From Candidatus Methylomicrobium oryzae (GTDB lineage Bacteria; Pseudomonadota; Gammaproteobacteria; Methylococcales; Methylomonadaceae): a stretch of DNA of 64,000 nucleotides. The notes beneath the pieces were generated by a model. That model saw only the letters and a list, made by a program, of their open reading frames with translations. It was not told the origin of the DNA and searched no databases. Shown here piece after piece: positions 1-10,400 of this stretch (position 1 is its first letter; the number at the start of each line of letters is the position of its first letter). A program made the translations under genes and the position numbers. Location: contig NZ_JAERVK010000009.1 of assembly GCF_016745425.1 (NCBI RefSeq), forward strand, positions 124,001-188,000, in the 5' to 3' direction.

Positions 1-2
1 TC

Positions 3-875
3 ATGATGTCCCCTCTCACCATCGTGACGAACAGTTTACCGGCTTTCAGCCGCGCGAAAGTTTCGCTGGATAAGATTTTGCAACTCGATGAGAAGCTTGC
101 TGAACGAAGCCTTGCCGAACGTCCGGCCGGGTTAGCGTTACAGAAAAGCTTTACGTCATTGACCCTTACCGGCGTTACCCATAGCTTTCACCGGGAAAAG
201 GAAAACCGGAATTTCACGTTGGGACCGATAAATCTTGAGTTTCATCCCGGCGAGCTTGTGTTTCTGGTAGGCGGAAACGGCAGCGGCAAGACGACATTGG
301 CAATGCTGTTGATCGGCCTGTACCATCCCGCAAGCGGCATGGTTTCATGGAACGGCTGCCCTGTCGATGGGCACAACCGGGATGCTTATATGCAGAACTT
401 TTCGGTGATTTTCTCCGACTTTTACCTATTTGACGAGTTGTACGGCGTTGATGCGGTACAACATCGAGACGCCGTGGACGATTATTTACAGCGTTTACAT
501 CTTAACCATAAGGTAGAAATCATCAATGGCCGGTTTTCTTCGGTGAGCCTGTCCCAAGGGCAACGTAAGCGTCTGGCATTGTTGGTGGCTTATTTAGAGG
601 ACCGGCCCTTCTATGTGTTTGACGAATGGGCTGCCGATCAAGACCCGGAATTTAAACATGTGTTCTATACCGAGCTGTTGCCGGCACTGAAGGCGCGCGG
701 CAAAACGGTTTTGGCGATCACGCACGATGAAAAGTATTTCTATCTGGCCGATCGATGCATCAAGCTCGATGAAGGCAATATTGCCGCAATTGAATATCCT
801 CAGGGATACGCCGGGCACGGTGCGGTAAACGCTGAATGGCCGCGTCCGGCTCAAACAGAAACTTCGATTTCGTGA
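3..875 (+). CDS. Cyclic-peptide/siderophore ABC exporter, ATP-binding half (partial)
   Basis: This is the C-terminal part of an inner-membrane ABC exporter whose membrane domain lies before the window start. The visible 290 residues hold a short tail of the membrane domain and then a complete nucleotide-binding domain. Walker A (GGNGSGKT) is at about residues 90-97, the signature reads SLSQGQRKRL, and Walker B runs into VFDEWAADQDP. That unusual DEWAADQDP ending is typical of the SyrD/PvdE family, which exports cyclic lipopeptides and pyoverdine precursors to the periplasm. The next gene, 15 bp downstream, is a PvdQ-like acylase, which supports a siderophore role. The substrate is inferred; the upstream peptide synthetase genes, if any, are outside the window. 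Confidence 0.85.
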   Translation: MMSPLTIVTNSLPAFSRAKVSLDKILQLDEKLAERSLAERPAGLALQKSFTSLTLTGVTHSFHREKENRNFTLGPINLEFHPGELVFLVGGNGSGKTTLAMLLIGLYHPASGMVSWNGCPVDGHNRDAYMQNFSVIFSDFYLFDELYGVDAVQHRDAVDDYLQRLHLNHKVEIINGRFSSVSLSQGQRKRLALLVAYLEDRPFYVFDEWAADQDPEFKHVFYTELLPALKARGKTVLAITHDEKYFYLADRCIKLDEGNIAAIEYPQGYAGHGAVNAEWPRPAQTETSIS

Positions 876-890
876 TGCAGGCGGGCGGCA

Positions 891-3272
891 ATGGCTAAAC
901 CGAAAAAATGGCTGAGTATTGGACTTGGCTTAATTGGATTACTCGTTATTGCAAGCGGATTGGGCTATCGCGGGTGGCTGCAATCGCTGCCTCTTCTGGA
1001 CGGTGAGTTCAGATTGGCCGGCCTGTCTTCGCCGGCCAGCGTGGACACGGATGCTTACGGTATTCCGCTCATCAACGCCAATAACCGCATCGATGCGGCG
1101 CGCGTACTGGGTTATGTGACGGCCCGCGATCGGTTGTTTCAAATGGATTTGATGCGGCGCAAGAGCGCCGGGCGATTGGCGGAGATATTCGGTGAAATGG
1201 CGCTAAAAAGCGATATACAGTCAAGAATCTACGGCTTTAATGTCAAAGCGCGGCAAATATTGTCCAAGCAGTCGGCAATACATCGCCAGTATTTAGAGGC
1301 TTACGCGGAGGGCGTCAACAGTTATCTCCGGCAAAATCCTGCTTTGCCCTTTGAGTTCAAAGTACTCGGCTACCGGCCTGAGCCTTGGCAGGCTGAAGAT
1401 TGCCTGCTGGTCGTGTTGGGGATGTTTGAAAACTTGACGGCCTGGGTTGAGCGCAGCGAGCGGATGCTCAGCATCATGGAGCGGACCCTGCCGCCCGAAG
1501 TACTGGCGTTTTTGACGCCGGACAGCGACCGGTTTACCGACGATTTGATGAAATTCGCCAAATCCCTTCGGCCTCCGCAAGGCATCCCCGCAGCCGCGAT
1601 GCAAACCTTGCTGGCAGGCGGTGCGCCTGATTCGAAAAGCCTGGCCAAGGCTCCGGAGGAAACCCTGGCCGGCTCCAATGCCTGGGCGGTGAGCGGCGGC
1701 AAGACAAGCGACGGCCGCGCCATACTGGCGAATGATATGCATTTGGGGATTAGCGTCCCCAACATTTGGTACCGCGTTGAACTTCAATATTCCGCGGTGC
1801 GGGCAGCCGGCCTGAATTTGCCGGGCACTCCTTTTCTTATTTCAGGCAGTAACCGGCATATTGCCTGGGGGATAACCAACCTCAGCGGCGACTTTCTGGA
1901 TTTGGTAAAACTTGAAATCAATCCCGACAACGCTCAGCAATACCGGCTCGGCGACCGTTGGCAAAATTTCGACGAACGGCATGAAACGATCCCTATCAAA
2001 GGCTCGGAGCCCAAGGCATTGACGGTGAGAGAAACGCAATGGGGGCCGGTCGCGGAGCAACCGTTATTGGAGCAGCCGGTTGCCATTCATTGGGTGGCTT
2101 TGGATGCGGACGCGGTTAATGTCGGCATTATGGATTTGGAAGAGAGTAAAACCCTGGAAGCGTCTTTGGCTATTGTAAAGCGGGGAGGCGGACCGCAATT
2201 GAACGTTTTATTGGCGGATGAACATGGGCATATTGCCTGGACATTGACCGGCAAGATTCCCCGGCGTTTTGGCGGGGACGGGGCAATCAGCCGTTCGTGG
2301 GCCGATGGTAAAACAGGATGGCAAGGCTATATCCAACCCGATGAAATGCCGCAGTCCATTGATCCTGCCGAAGGTTTTTTGGTATCAGCCAATGATCGGC
2401 GATTTGCGGCCGATTTTCCGTATGTCATTGGCCATCAATACGCTAACGGCTACCGGGCGTACCGAATCAATCAAAGGCTCAAGCAAGCGGCGGTCCATAG
2501 CGAATGGTCGTTGTTCAATCTTCAGCAAGATACGCGAACCGAATTTTATGACTATTACCAGCAGCTTGCATTAAAAGCCTTGTCGCCGGACGTTTTAGCG
2601 CAAAAGCCCGAATTAATTGCTTTACGGAACTATTTAATAAGCTGGAACGGCAGGGCCGATATTGCAAGTTTGGGATTGCCGATCTTGGTGGAATTCCGCA
2701 AGCAACTGATTGATTCGGTTTTCACGCCATTCTTAAATGCCTGCAGGCAAGTCGACAAAGATTTTGTGTATCACTGGAATTACGTCGATACCCCCTTACA
2801 AGCTTTGTTAAACGAAAAACCGGCGCAATTGTTGCCGGACGCCGCGCATCATAAGACGTGGAAGCAATTTATTCTGGCGCAATTGGAAACCGGTGCGGCC
2901 GCGGTGATGTCTCGCCATCCCGATGTCGGTCTGGCCGATCTGACGTGGGGCAAGCAGAACATCGTCGGTCACGCTCACCCTTTCTCCAAAGCCCTGCCTT
3001 TGCTTTCTCCCGCCTTGGATATGCCTCATCAACCGTTAGCGGGCTGCGGCGGGTTTTGTGTGCGGGTAACAGGCGCCGATTTTGGGGCGAGTGAGCGCTT
3101 GGTCGTCTCCCCGAATCACTTATCGGAAGGGATTTTACATATGCCGGGCGGACAATCCGGGCATCCGCTCTCAAGCTATTACAAGGATCAACAGGCTTTT
3201 TGGGTAGAGGGATTGCCCATGTCCTTGTTGACCGGCAAATCCCGACATAAACTGGTGTTAAGGCCGGAATGA
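891..3272 (+). CDS. Penicillin acylase family protein (PvdQ-like)
   Basis: N-terminal-nucleophile hydrolase of the penicillin amidase family, 793 aa, which usually matures by self-cleavage into alpha and beta chains in the periplasm. An N-terminal hydrophobic stretch (about residues 8-26) is the export signal. The predicted cleavage is between Gly261 and Ser262 in AGSNAW, making Ser262 the catalytic beta-chain N-terminus. It is followed by NDMHLG, which carries the expected His. In pseudomonads PvdQ deacylates the pyoverdine precursor and also hydrolyses acyl-homoserine lactones. Position directly behind a PvdE-like exporter favours siderophore maturation here, but quorum quenching or another amide substrate cannot be excluded. 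Likely co-transcribed with the exporter (15 bp gap). Confidence 0.85.
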   Translation: MAKPKKWLSIGLGLIGLLVIASGLGYRGWLQSLPLLDGEFRLAGLSSPASVDTDAYGIPLINANNRIDAARVLGYVTARDRLFQMDLMRRKSAGRLAEIFGEMALKSDIQSRIYGFNVKARQILSKQSAIHRQYLEAYAEGVNSYLRQNPALPFEFKVLGYRPEPWQAEDCLLVVLGMFENLTAWVERSERMLSIMERTLPPEVLAFLTPDSDRFTDDLMKFAKSLRPPQGIPAAAMQTLLAGGAPDSKSLAKAPEETLAGSNAWAVSGGKTSDGRAILANDMHLGISVPNIWYRVELQYSAVRAAGLNLPGTPFLISGSNRHIAWGITNLSGDFLDLVKLEINPDNAQQYRLGDRWQNFDERHETIPIKGSEPKALTVRETQWGPVAEQPLLEQPVAIHWVALDADAVNVGIMDLEESKTLEASLAIVKRGGGPQLNVLLADEHGHIAWTLTGKIPRRFGGDGAISRSWADGKTGWQGYIQPDEMPQSIDPAEGFLVSANDRRFAADFPYVIGHQYANGYRAYRINQRLKQAAVHSEWSLFNLQQDTRTEFYDYYQQLALKALSPDVLAQKPELIALRNYLISWNGRADIASLGLPILVEFRKQLIDSVFTPFLNACRQVDKDFVYHWNYVDTPLQALLNEKPAQLLPDAAHHKTWKQFILAQLETGAAAVMSRHPDVGLADLTWGKQNIVGHAHPFSKALPLLSPALDMPHQPLAGCGGFCVRVTGADFGASERLVVSPNHLSEGILHMPGGQSGHPLSSYYKDQQAFWVEGLPMSLLTGKSRHKLVLRPE

Positions 3273-3362
3273 TCGGATTTGGAAAAGATAAAATGAGCTA
3301 ACGAACGCAGACTTCGATAGAATAACCCGTTGTTTTTAAATTAGGTCAAGTAGTAGAGTATT

Positions 3363-4319
3363 TTGGAATCCGATCTGAATGACAATATAGACGAACAGGC
3401 TGTGGCGTGGTTTATCCGTTTACGGGCTGATAACGTAAGTAACGAAGATAGGAAGTCTTTCGATCGGTGGCTCGAACAAGCCGCCGATCACCGTCGTGCG
3501 TTTGATGAAGTTTGCGCCATGTGGGGCGATACTGCATTATTGAACAGCCTGAGAATCAATGCAAAATTACATGGCATTGCCCCTAAACGGCTTAAAAAGC
3601 GTTATATCAATCCCAAAATAGCATTGGCCCTTGCCGCGTGTTTGGTGCTTGCCGTGCCGCTTGTTGCCGGCCAAATGCGGATTCTATTGAGAGCGGACTA
3701 TTCGTCGGCAATTGGAGAGCGTAAAACCGTTTTATTAGAGGATGGGTCCACCGCGATGCTTAACACGGACAGTGCCATTGCCGTCAGTATGAAAGACGGC
3801 AAGCGTTCCGTCGAACTGCTCAAGGGAGAAGTTTTTTTCGATGTTAAGCACGATCCCGGCCACCCTTTTTTGGTCCACGCGGATCATTCGACGACGCGCG
3901 TATTGGGCACGCGGTTCTTTGTTAATCATCGCAAAGAAGGTGACGAGATTAAGGTGCTCTCCGGCCGTGTCGAAGTATCCGATAATCCAATTTGGAAAGA
4001 TCCTGTCGTTTTAGGCGAGGATGAGGCGGTCACCGTTTACGAGGCCTCATTGGGGCGCCCTAAAAAATTGGATTCGAAACTTTCTACGTCATGGATTAAC
4101 GGATTTTTGGTGTACGAAAATGACACGCTAGAGGCAGTCATTGAGGCCATCAATCGGTATCGTCCGGGAATGGTTTTCTTTAAAGATGCTTCATTACGGC
4201 AACTGAAAATCAACGGTCGACTCAGCATCAAAGAGTCCCATGATATGCTGAAAGTGTTGCAAAGAACCCTGGATATTAAGATGACCTATGTAACCGACTG
4301 GGTCGTTATTATCGGATAG
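3363..4319 (+). CDS. FecR-type transmembrane anti-sigma / signal relay protein
   Basis: FecR proteins pass the signal from an outer-membrane siderophore receptor to an ECF sigma factor of the FecI type. The 318-aa protein has the usual order: a cytoplasmic DUF4880 domain (residues 1-75, with the typical WLEQAADHRRAF motif), one transmembrane helix (about 86-105), a periplasmic FecR domain (about 115-210) and an STN/DUF4974-like C-terminus. The start is TTG at 3363, since an in-frame stop sits at 3354-3356 and the first ATG would remove the DUF4880 domain. No fecI gene precedes it and no TonB receptor follows, which is unusual. Its partners may lie upstream of the window. The siderophore-type neighbours fit an iron role. 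Confidence 0.85.
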   Translation: MESDLNDNIDEQAVAWFIRLRADNVSNEDRKSFDRWLEQAADHRRAFDEVCAMWGDTALLNSLRINAKLHGIAPKRLKKRYINPKIALALAACLVLAVPLVAGQMRILLRADYSSAIGERKTVLLEDGSTAMLNTDSAIAVSMKDGKRSVELLKGEVFFDVKHDPGHPFLVHADHSTTRVLGTRFFVNHRKEGDEIKVLSGRVEVSDNPIWKDPVVLGEDEAVTVYEASLGRPKKLDSKLSTSWINGFLVYENDTLEAVIEAINRYRPGMVFFKDASLRQLKINGRLSIKESHDMLKVLQRTLDIKMTYVTDWVVIIG

Positions 4320-4458
4320 GCCATTAACGCGAGGCCGACCTGGGAAGAATGAAGTGATGATCGGCAAAATCCAAATTCTAAGCGCTTAGGATTTAGACGG
4401 GTATAACTTCCCGGTTTTAATCTGTTCGCATTGTGTAGCTTTTCAGCGCGAATGCATT

Positions 4459-4541
4459 CACTCCCCTCTTTGAAAAAGAGGGGGGCGGGGGAGATTTATT
4501 AAATAAATCCCCCTTGATCCCCCTTTTTCAAAGGGGGAAGT
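4459..4541. repeat. Dispersed imperfect palindrome (CCCCTCTTTG...CAAAGGGGG type)
   Basis: Inverted repeat of about 80 bp: the left arm CTCCCCTCTTTGAAAAAGAG pairs imperfectly with a right arm ending CTTTTTCAAAGGGGGAAG, with AAATCCCCC / GGGGGAGATTT in the interior. A second copy, split by an insertion, lies at 15850-16026. This is the main content of the 4320-4679 gap; the rest of that gap shows no gene. A stretch at 4588-4605 (ATTTGGAGCCAAATCCTTAG) recurs near 21988. Confidence 0.8.
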
Positions 4542-4679
4542 GAGCGTTTATTTCAGCCTCTCTCTAGCCTACTGATTTCGGGAAATTATTTGGAGCCAAA
4601 TCCTTAGTGCGGTATTTTCGCGACTAAATCGTCTTCCTTCTAATACACGTTATTAAAAGATGAAGATTTTGGAGTTGTT

Positions 4680-5873
4680 ATGAAAATCCGCCCGTTTTGG
4701 GTGCTGGTTCATCGCTATACCGGTTTAGGGATGACCCTTTTCTTAGTCGTTGTAGGACTGACCGGCAGTTTACTGGCGTTTTACAAAGAACTGGACGGCG
4801 CCATCAATCCCCATTTGTATGTTGAAGCGCACGGCCGTACGCCGCTCGATTTCGATACGCTCATAGAAAGTGCCGAGAGTCGCATCGTACCGCAGGCTAA
4901 TGTGCAATCGTTATGGATGAGTTCTGCGGCGGTACAATTTTCGGTATCTCCACGTCAAAATGAGCAAACGGGCCAATCGTTCGAGTTGAATTACGATCAG
5001 CTGCTCCTTGATCCTTATACCGGCGCTGAATTGGGCCGGCGCCGTTGGGGAGTTATTTCGGAAGGCATGACCAATCTCATGCCTTTTATCTACAAGCTGC
5101 ATTTCAACCTGGCATTGGATGATGCCGGCATGTGGATTTTAGGCATCACCGCCTTGATCTGGACTTTCGACTGTTTCGTCGGTTTTTATTTAACCTTGCC
5201 GGCCAAGGTGTTTGCCGCTCAACACAATCAACCGACCGCCTCGCCGTTTTGGCAGCGCTGGCGTCGCGCCTGGCTAATCAAATGGCGCGGTTCGCCTTTT
5301 CGAATCAACTACGATTTACACCGGGCCGGCGGACTATGGGTATGGTTGGCTTTATTGGTGTTCGCTTGGTCAAGTGTCTACATGAATCTGGGCGATACGG
5401 TCTATCAGAAAGTAATGCAATCAGTCAGCGACTTTCATCAACCCTGGACGGATATCGAAGATTTACCTGAACCCGTGGTTCATCCGGCCATTGATTTGCG
5501 CGAGGCGTATCGCTTGGGTCATCAAGCCATGACGCGTGCCGCTGCCGAACACGGTTTCCAAATCGAAACGCCCGTGTCAATTTGGATCAATCGCGCCAAA
5601 GGGTTCTACGTCTATTGTGTGCGCAGCAGCCTGGATATTCAGGATCATGAAGGTCAAACGCGCGTTGTGATCGATGCCAATAGCGGACAACAAAAAATGT
5701 TGCTGTTGCCTGCCGGCCAATATAACGGTAATACCGTAACCTCCTGGTTAATGGCCTTGCACATGGCTAACGTTTTCGGCTTGCCGTATAGGCTGTTTGT
5801 GTGTGTATTGGGCTTGGCCATTGTGATGTTATCCGTGACAGGCGTCGTAATCTGGTTAAAGAAGCGCCGTTGA
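4680..5873 (+). CDS. PepSY-associated membrane protein (PiuB-like)
   Basis: Inner-membrane protein of the PepSY_TM family, 397 aa. Hydrophobic segments are seen at about residues 16-36, 152-175, 222-242 and 370-392, with long periplasmic PepSY-type loops between. Members are often encoded beside TonB-dependent siderophore receptors and are thought to help reduce or release iron from siderophores; the exact reaction is not settled for this family. A ribosome site (GGAG at 4671) sits properly in front of the ATG. The location after fecR and the exporter/acylase pair supports an iron-acquisition role. Confidence 0.8.
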   Translation: MKIRPFWVLVHRYTGLGMTLFLVVVGLTGSLLAFYKELDGAINPHLYVEAHGRTPLDFDTLIESAESRIVPQANVQSLWMSSAAVQFSVSPRQNEQTGQSFELNYDQLLLDPYTGAELGRRRWGVISEGMTNLMPFIYKLHFNLALDDAGMWILGITALIWTFDCFVGFYLTLPAKVFAAQHNQPTASPFWQRWRRAWLIKWRGSPFRINYDLHRAGGLWVWLALLVFAWSSVYMNLGDTVYQKVMQSVSDFHQPWTDIEDLPEPVVHPAIDLREAYRLGHQAMTRAAAEHGFQIETPVSIWINRAKGFYVYCVRSSLDIQDHEGQTRVVIDANSGQQKMLLLPAGQYNGNTVTSWLMALHMANVFGLPYRLFVCVLGLAIVMLSVTGVVIWLKKRR

Positions 5874-5916
5874 TGGCGATTCCACGGTTACCCATGCATA
5901 AATCCGGTAAAGAGCC

Positions 5917-5945
5917 TTCAGTAGGGTACGCTGCGCGTACCATCG
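5917..5945. repeat. Partial copy of the GTAGGGTACGC palindrome arm
   Basis: TAGGGTACGCTGCGCGTACC resembles the left arm of the full palindrome that starts at 6005. It lies in the 5874-6220 gap, which is filled by these repeats and holds no gene. Confidence 0.5.
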
Positions 5946-6004
5946 AGGGGAAAACGGTACCGCTGGACGGGATATTTATCCCGTCTCGCTCAGATCACGA
6001 ACGC

Positions 6005-6208
6005 CTGTAGGGTACGCTGTGCGTACCGTTTCACCTCTCCAATGGTACGCACAGCGTACCCTACAGTTGAAAATGCAAAATAAGGGGAATGTTTTAAAGA
6101 GCGTACCTACACCGTTGCCGCCACACGATGTGTCTCATGCGCGCGTAGCGCGTGAGAAACGATCCGGCGGCCTTTCGGGAAGTTATTTTTTTGCCGCGTC
6201 CTTAATAA
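6005..6208. repeat. About 200-bp dispersed intergenic element, copy 1
   Basis: It begins with a near-perfect hairpin: TAGGGTACGCTGTGCGTACC, a short loop, then GGTACGCACAGCGTACCCTA. A diverged tail follows that includes a TTTAAAGA block, a GTTGCCGCCA block and a final GGAAGTTATTTTTTGCCGC block ending CCTTAAT. The same order of blocks is found at 16243-16436. Both copies sit just upstream of a gene start. Confidence 0.75.
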
Positions 6209-6220
6209 CCGAATCAGTTT

Positions 6221-7423
6221 ATGTCTGGCGTGAGGCGGTGCCGTTTGAACGATAAACAACGCTTTATAAAAACACTTTTACCGGCTGCGGTGTTGCTGAC
6301 GGCCGTGGGGGCGTCATGGGCAATGATCGAATTGCGCCCCAGCACGCTGCCCAAAGCAGCAGAGCCTGCCGTGCCGACTGTGCAAATCGTTCGCGCGGAA
6401 CCGCAAACGCTGAAGCTGAATGTGATATCGCAAGGCGTGGTGGCGCCGCGCGAGGAGATCGATTTGATCGCCGAAGTGGGCGGTAAAGTCTTGCAGGTGC
6501 ATCCGGCGCTGGTCTCCGGCGGTTTTTTCGACATCGACGACGTTTTATTGATGATCGATCCGCGCGATTACGACTACGCCATCGTCACGGCCCAAGCCAA
6601 AATAGCCGAAGCCAGGCGGGTATTGACCAACGAACGTGCGCAAGTCGAACAAGCCGAGAGCGAATGGCAGGCGTTGGGCCAAGGCGAAGCCAGCGATTTG
6701 GCATTGCATAAACCCCAATTAGCCGAAGCCGAAGCAAAACTGCAGGCGGCCGAAGCGGATTTGGCCAAAGCAAAACTGGATCGCAGCCGTTGCGAGGTGC
6801 GGGCTCCTTTTGCCGGGCGCGTGTTGAGCAAACAAGTCGGGCATGGCCAATTCTTGCCGGCGGGCAGCGTGATTGCCCGTATTTTTGCCAACGATGTCGC
6901 CGAGATCCGTTTGCCCATCGGCATCGATCAACTGGCGTTTCTGGATTTGCCCCAGGGAAACAAAACCCCCAAGAGCCGCTGGCCGAACGTGGTGCTCCAT
7001 GCGGAAATCGGGGGCCGGCTACAGCATTGGCCGGGCCGCATCGTGCGCAGTGAAGCGGCCCTGGACAAGAGCAGCGGCCAATTATTTTTAATCGCCCAGG
7101 TCGAGCAGCCCGATCAAAGCGCGGCGGGTCGTGTTCCGCTGCTCAGCGGCTTATTCGTCCAGGCCGAGATTGAAGGCGCGACGCGCGACAAGGTATTTGC
7201 GTTACCGCGCACCGCCTTAAATACGCTGCAGCAAGTCAGATTGGTCGACAACGAACAGCGCCTGGAGCTCCGTCAGGTAGAGGTGCTGCGTACCGAAGCG
7301 GATAGAGCGATTATCAAATCCGGCCTCGTTTCCGGCGAACGGGTGGTGATTTCGGAAATGCCGATGCTGGTGGCCGGCATGCGTGTCGTCATTACCGAGC
7401 CTCAAGCGGCTAATACGCCATGA
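6221..7423 (+). CDS. RND efflux periplasmic adaptor (HlyD/MFP family)
   Basis: Membrane-fusion protein linking an RND pump to an outer-membrane channel, 400 aa. It has an N-terminal membrane anchor (about residues 18-35), a lipoyl-like beta domain, an alpha-helical hairpin rich in Ala/Glu/Gln (about 107-190), the second lipoyl half (CEVRAPFAGRVLSK) and a C-terminal beta-barrel/MP domain. A TTG at 6245 preceded by GAGGCGG at 6232-6238 is a plausible alternative start that would drop eight residues. The stop overlaps the pump gene by 4 bp (ATGA), so the two are translationally coupled. No TolC-type channel gene is nearby, so the pair probably borrows one. Confidence 0.85.
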   Translation: MSGVRRCRLNDKQRFIKTLLPAAVLLTAVGASWAMIELRPSTLPKAAEPAVPTVQIVRAEPQTLKLNVISQGVVAPREEIDLIAEVGGKVLQVHPALVSGGFFDIDDVLLMIDPRDYDYAIVTAQAKIAEARRVLTNERAQVEQAESEWQALGQGEASDLALHKPQLAEAEAKLQAAEADLAKAKLDRSRCEVRAPFAGRVLSKQVGHGQFLPAGSVIARIFANDVAEIRLPIGIDQLAFLDLPQGNKTPKSRWPNVVLHAEIGGRLQHWPGRIVRSEAALDKSSGQLFLIAQVEQPDQSAAGRVPLLSGLFVQAEIEGATRDKVFALPRTALNTLQQVRLVDNEQRLELRQVEVLRTEADRAIIKSGLVSGERVVISEMPMLVAGMRVVITEPQAANTP

Positions 7424-10400
7424 ACAAACCGCTCACCCCAATGCAGGCGCATGAGCGGATTTCCGGTTTGCTGGCCTGGTTTGCCGGCAATCCCGTGGCT
7501 GCCAATCTGCTGATGCTGTTGATTCTCACGGGCGGCGTTCTCGGCATGATCGAGGTTGACAAGGAAGTCTTTCCGCGCTTCAGCCCGCATCAGATCGAGG
7601 TAACGGCGATTTTTCCCGGCGCGGGCCCGTCGGAAGTCGAAGAATCCGTCTGCATTCCGATCGAAGAAGCGGTGCACGACTTGTCGGGCATCAAACATCT
7701 GCACGGGGAAATCCGCGGTGACACCTGTACCTTAGGCGTCGAGATTCTGCCGGGTCGCGACCGGGAGCAGATGATGGCGCTGTTGCGCGGGCGAGTCCAG
7801 TCGATTCAACGTTTGCCGAAACAATTGGAAAAAATCGACGTATTGCCCGCCGACCGCAAAGACGATGACGGCGTGATTTGGGTGGCTCTGCACGGTGAAA
7901 CCGATGCATTCACGCTGCAGCAATTCGGCGACCGGATTCAACAGCAGCTGGCCACCATTCCGGGGGTTAGCCGTGTCCGTAATTACGGTGAAATCGCTTA
8001 TGAAATCGGTATTGAAGTGGCGCATGAACAACTGCGCAAATACCGGCTGACCTTGGATGAGGTCGCCCAGGCCATCCGCAAGGCTTCCGTCGAATTGCCG
8101 GGAGGCTTGGTCAAAAGTCCGGATGGCGAATTGTTATTACGCGTGCATAGCCGGGCCAAAGACGCCGAGGCCGTCGGCAGTTTGGTGATCAAGACGCTGC
8201 CCGATGGAAATCGCCTGAGGCTGGATCAGATTGCTGCGATCAAAGACGGGCTCGAAGAGCGGCTGTACACCTGGCGGCACAATGGGCAAACCGCGCAAGG
8301 CTGGGAAATACATACCGAACAGGACAGTGTCGCGGTGGCCAGGCAGGTCAAAGCCACGGTTGAAACTCTACGTGCCAGTCTGCCTGAGGGTTTGCGCTTG
8401 ATTACCTGGTGGGACGATTCGCAAGCGTATGACGAACGGATCGGCACGTTGTTGGAAGACGGCTTGAGCGGTTTTTTACTGGTCTGTCTGGTGTTGACGC
8501 TATTCTTGCGCTTGCGCGTGGCCTTATGGGCCGGCGTCGGTATTTTTACTTCGGTCCTGGGCGCTTTTTGGCTGATGCCGGCGCTGGATATTTCGCTGAA
8601 TATGCTGTCGTTGTTCGGCTTTCTTTTGGCGATGGGCGTTTTAGTCGATGATGCCATCATCATCGGCGAAAGCGTGCATAGCCGGCAAATCGAGGGCGGT
8701 GAAACGCCTTTGCAGGCGGCCATCAACGGCGTAAAAGCCGTTGCGTTACCGGTCACGTTGTCGGTATTGATTGTGCTGGTGGCGTTTTTGCCCGGTTTGT
8801 ATCTGCCGGGATGGGCAGGCCAGATGATGCTGCCGATTTGTCTGATCATGATTCTGACCTTGGTTTTTTCCCTGGTCGAAGCTTTATTGATATTGCCCTC
8901 GCATCTGGTAGCGGTTGCCGAATCGGCTACCGAAACGACGCGTTTGCAACGTTTGCGCGTACGGCTCAATCAGGGCCTGGATCGTTTTGTCGAGTCGGTT
9001 TATCGGCCGTTACTGCATGCGGCTCTGAATTGGCGTTATTTGACGGTCGCTTTATTTGCCGCCTTGTTGATTTTATGTGCGGGCTTGGTGGCAAGCGACC
9101 GTGTGCGCCAATCCATCAATCCCGACGTCACCAAAGACAGTTTCTGGGTCTCGATTCAACTGCCGCAGAGCGCGCCGTATAGCGAAGCTCAAGCACTGGC
9201 TGCCCGCGTTGAAAGCGCTTTGTTTGCGCTGCGGGATGAATTGGACGGCGTCCCTCAGGATAGCCAAAGCCGAAACGCCGGCGTTAACGCCGCTCGCGCG
9301 CATGACCGCAGCGTCATTGTCGGAGTCGAAACCATTATTTGGGAACATGGTGCCGGCATCTGGCTGGAATTGTCGGCGGAAGGCCGGCAACGCATCAAGG
9401 TGGAAGATTTTATCCGTGACTGGCGGCAACGTATCGGCGATATCGGCCGCGGTAAAGTGGACTTCATTTTCAAGGAAGGCGACGAGCCCTACGACATTGA
9501 ATTGATGTTGGGAGCCGATCAATCGAACATTCTGGGTCCGGCCGTCGAACAGCTCAAGCAGCAAATCAAGGCTTTTCCGGGCGTATACGATGTCATCGAT
9601 TCCGCAGAACCGGGTAAACCGGAAATCCATTTGACGTTGAAACCCGATGCGGAACGGCTGGGATTGCGCTTGGAACTGTTGGCCGAACAAGTTCGCCAGG
9701 GTTATTACGGCGAGGAAGTGCATCGATTCATGCGCGGGCGAAAAGAAGTCAAGGTCATGGTGCGTTATCCGTTAAACGAACGGCGTTCGCTGGATCAATT
9801 AAAAGACCAGCCGATCCGGTTGCCGAATGGCACGAGCGCGCCCTTGTCCAATTTAGCCGATGTCGAGCTGGTACAGGGGTATTCCCGTATTCACCGGGAA
9901 GACCGGCAGCGCGTGTTGAAAGTCCAGGCGCGCGTCGATCCGACGCAGGCCGATGCCAACGAACTCTATGCCATACTGGAAAAGGATGTTTTTCAAGCAT
10001 TGGAAAATCGGTTTCCCGGGCTGAACATCGAAATCGGCCAACAACGCCAGGAACAAAAAGCGTTATTGGCGGCGTTCAGCAAAAACACCCTCATTGCGCT
10101 GTTAGTCATTTATGCGCTGATCGCGGTGCCGTTTCGTTCCTACAGCAAACCTGTCATCTTTCTACTCGCGGCTCCCGTGGCCTGGAGCGGTGCGGTGCTG
10201 GCGCACTGGGCAACCGGTTTGCCGCTATCGATGGAGTCGCTGGTGGGCATGATCGCGGCCAGCGGCGTCGTGGTGAACGATAGCCTGGTGCTGTTGGATT
10301 ACATCCGTCAACACGACGGCGATGAGCGCCCCGTCGAAGTTTTGATTACCGAAGCGTGTACCTCGCGTTTTCGACCCATTTTGTTGGCCTTTCTGACTAA

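Noticed and set aside
6443-6502. Transposase or insertion sequence near the repeat elements
   Set aside because: No transposase frame or terminal inverted repeats accompany any of the palindromes in the window.
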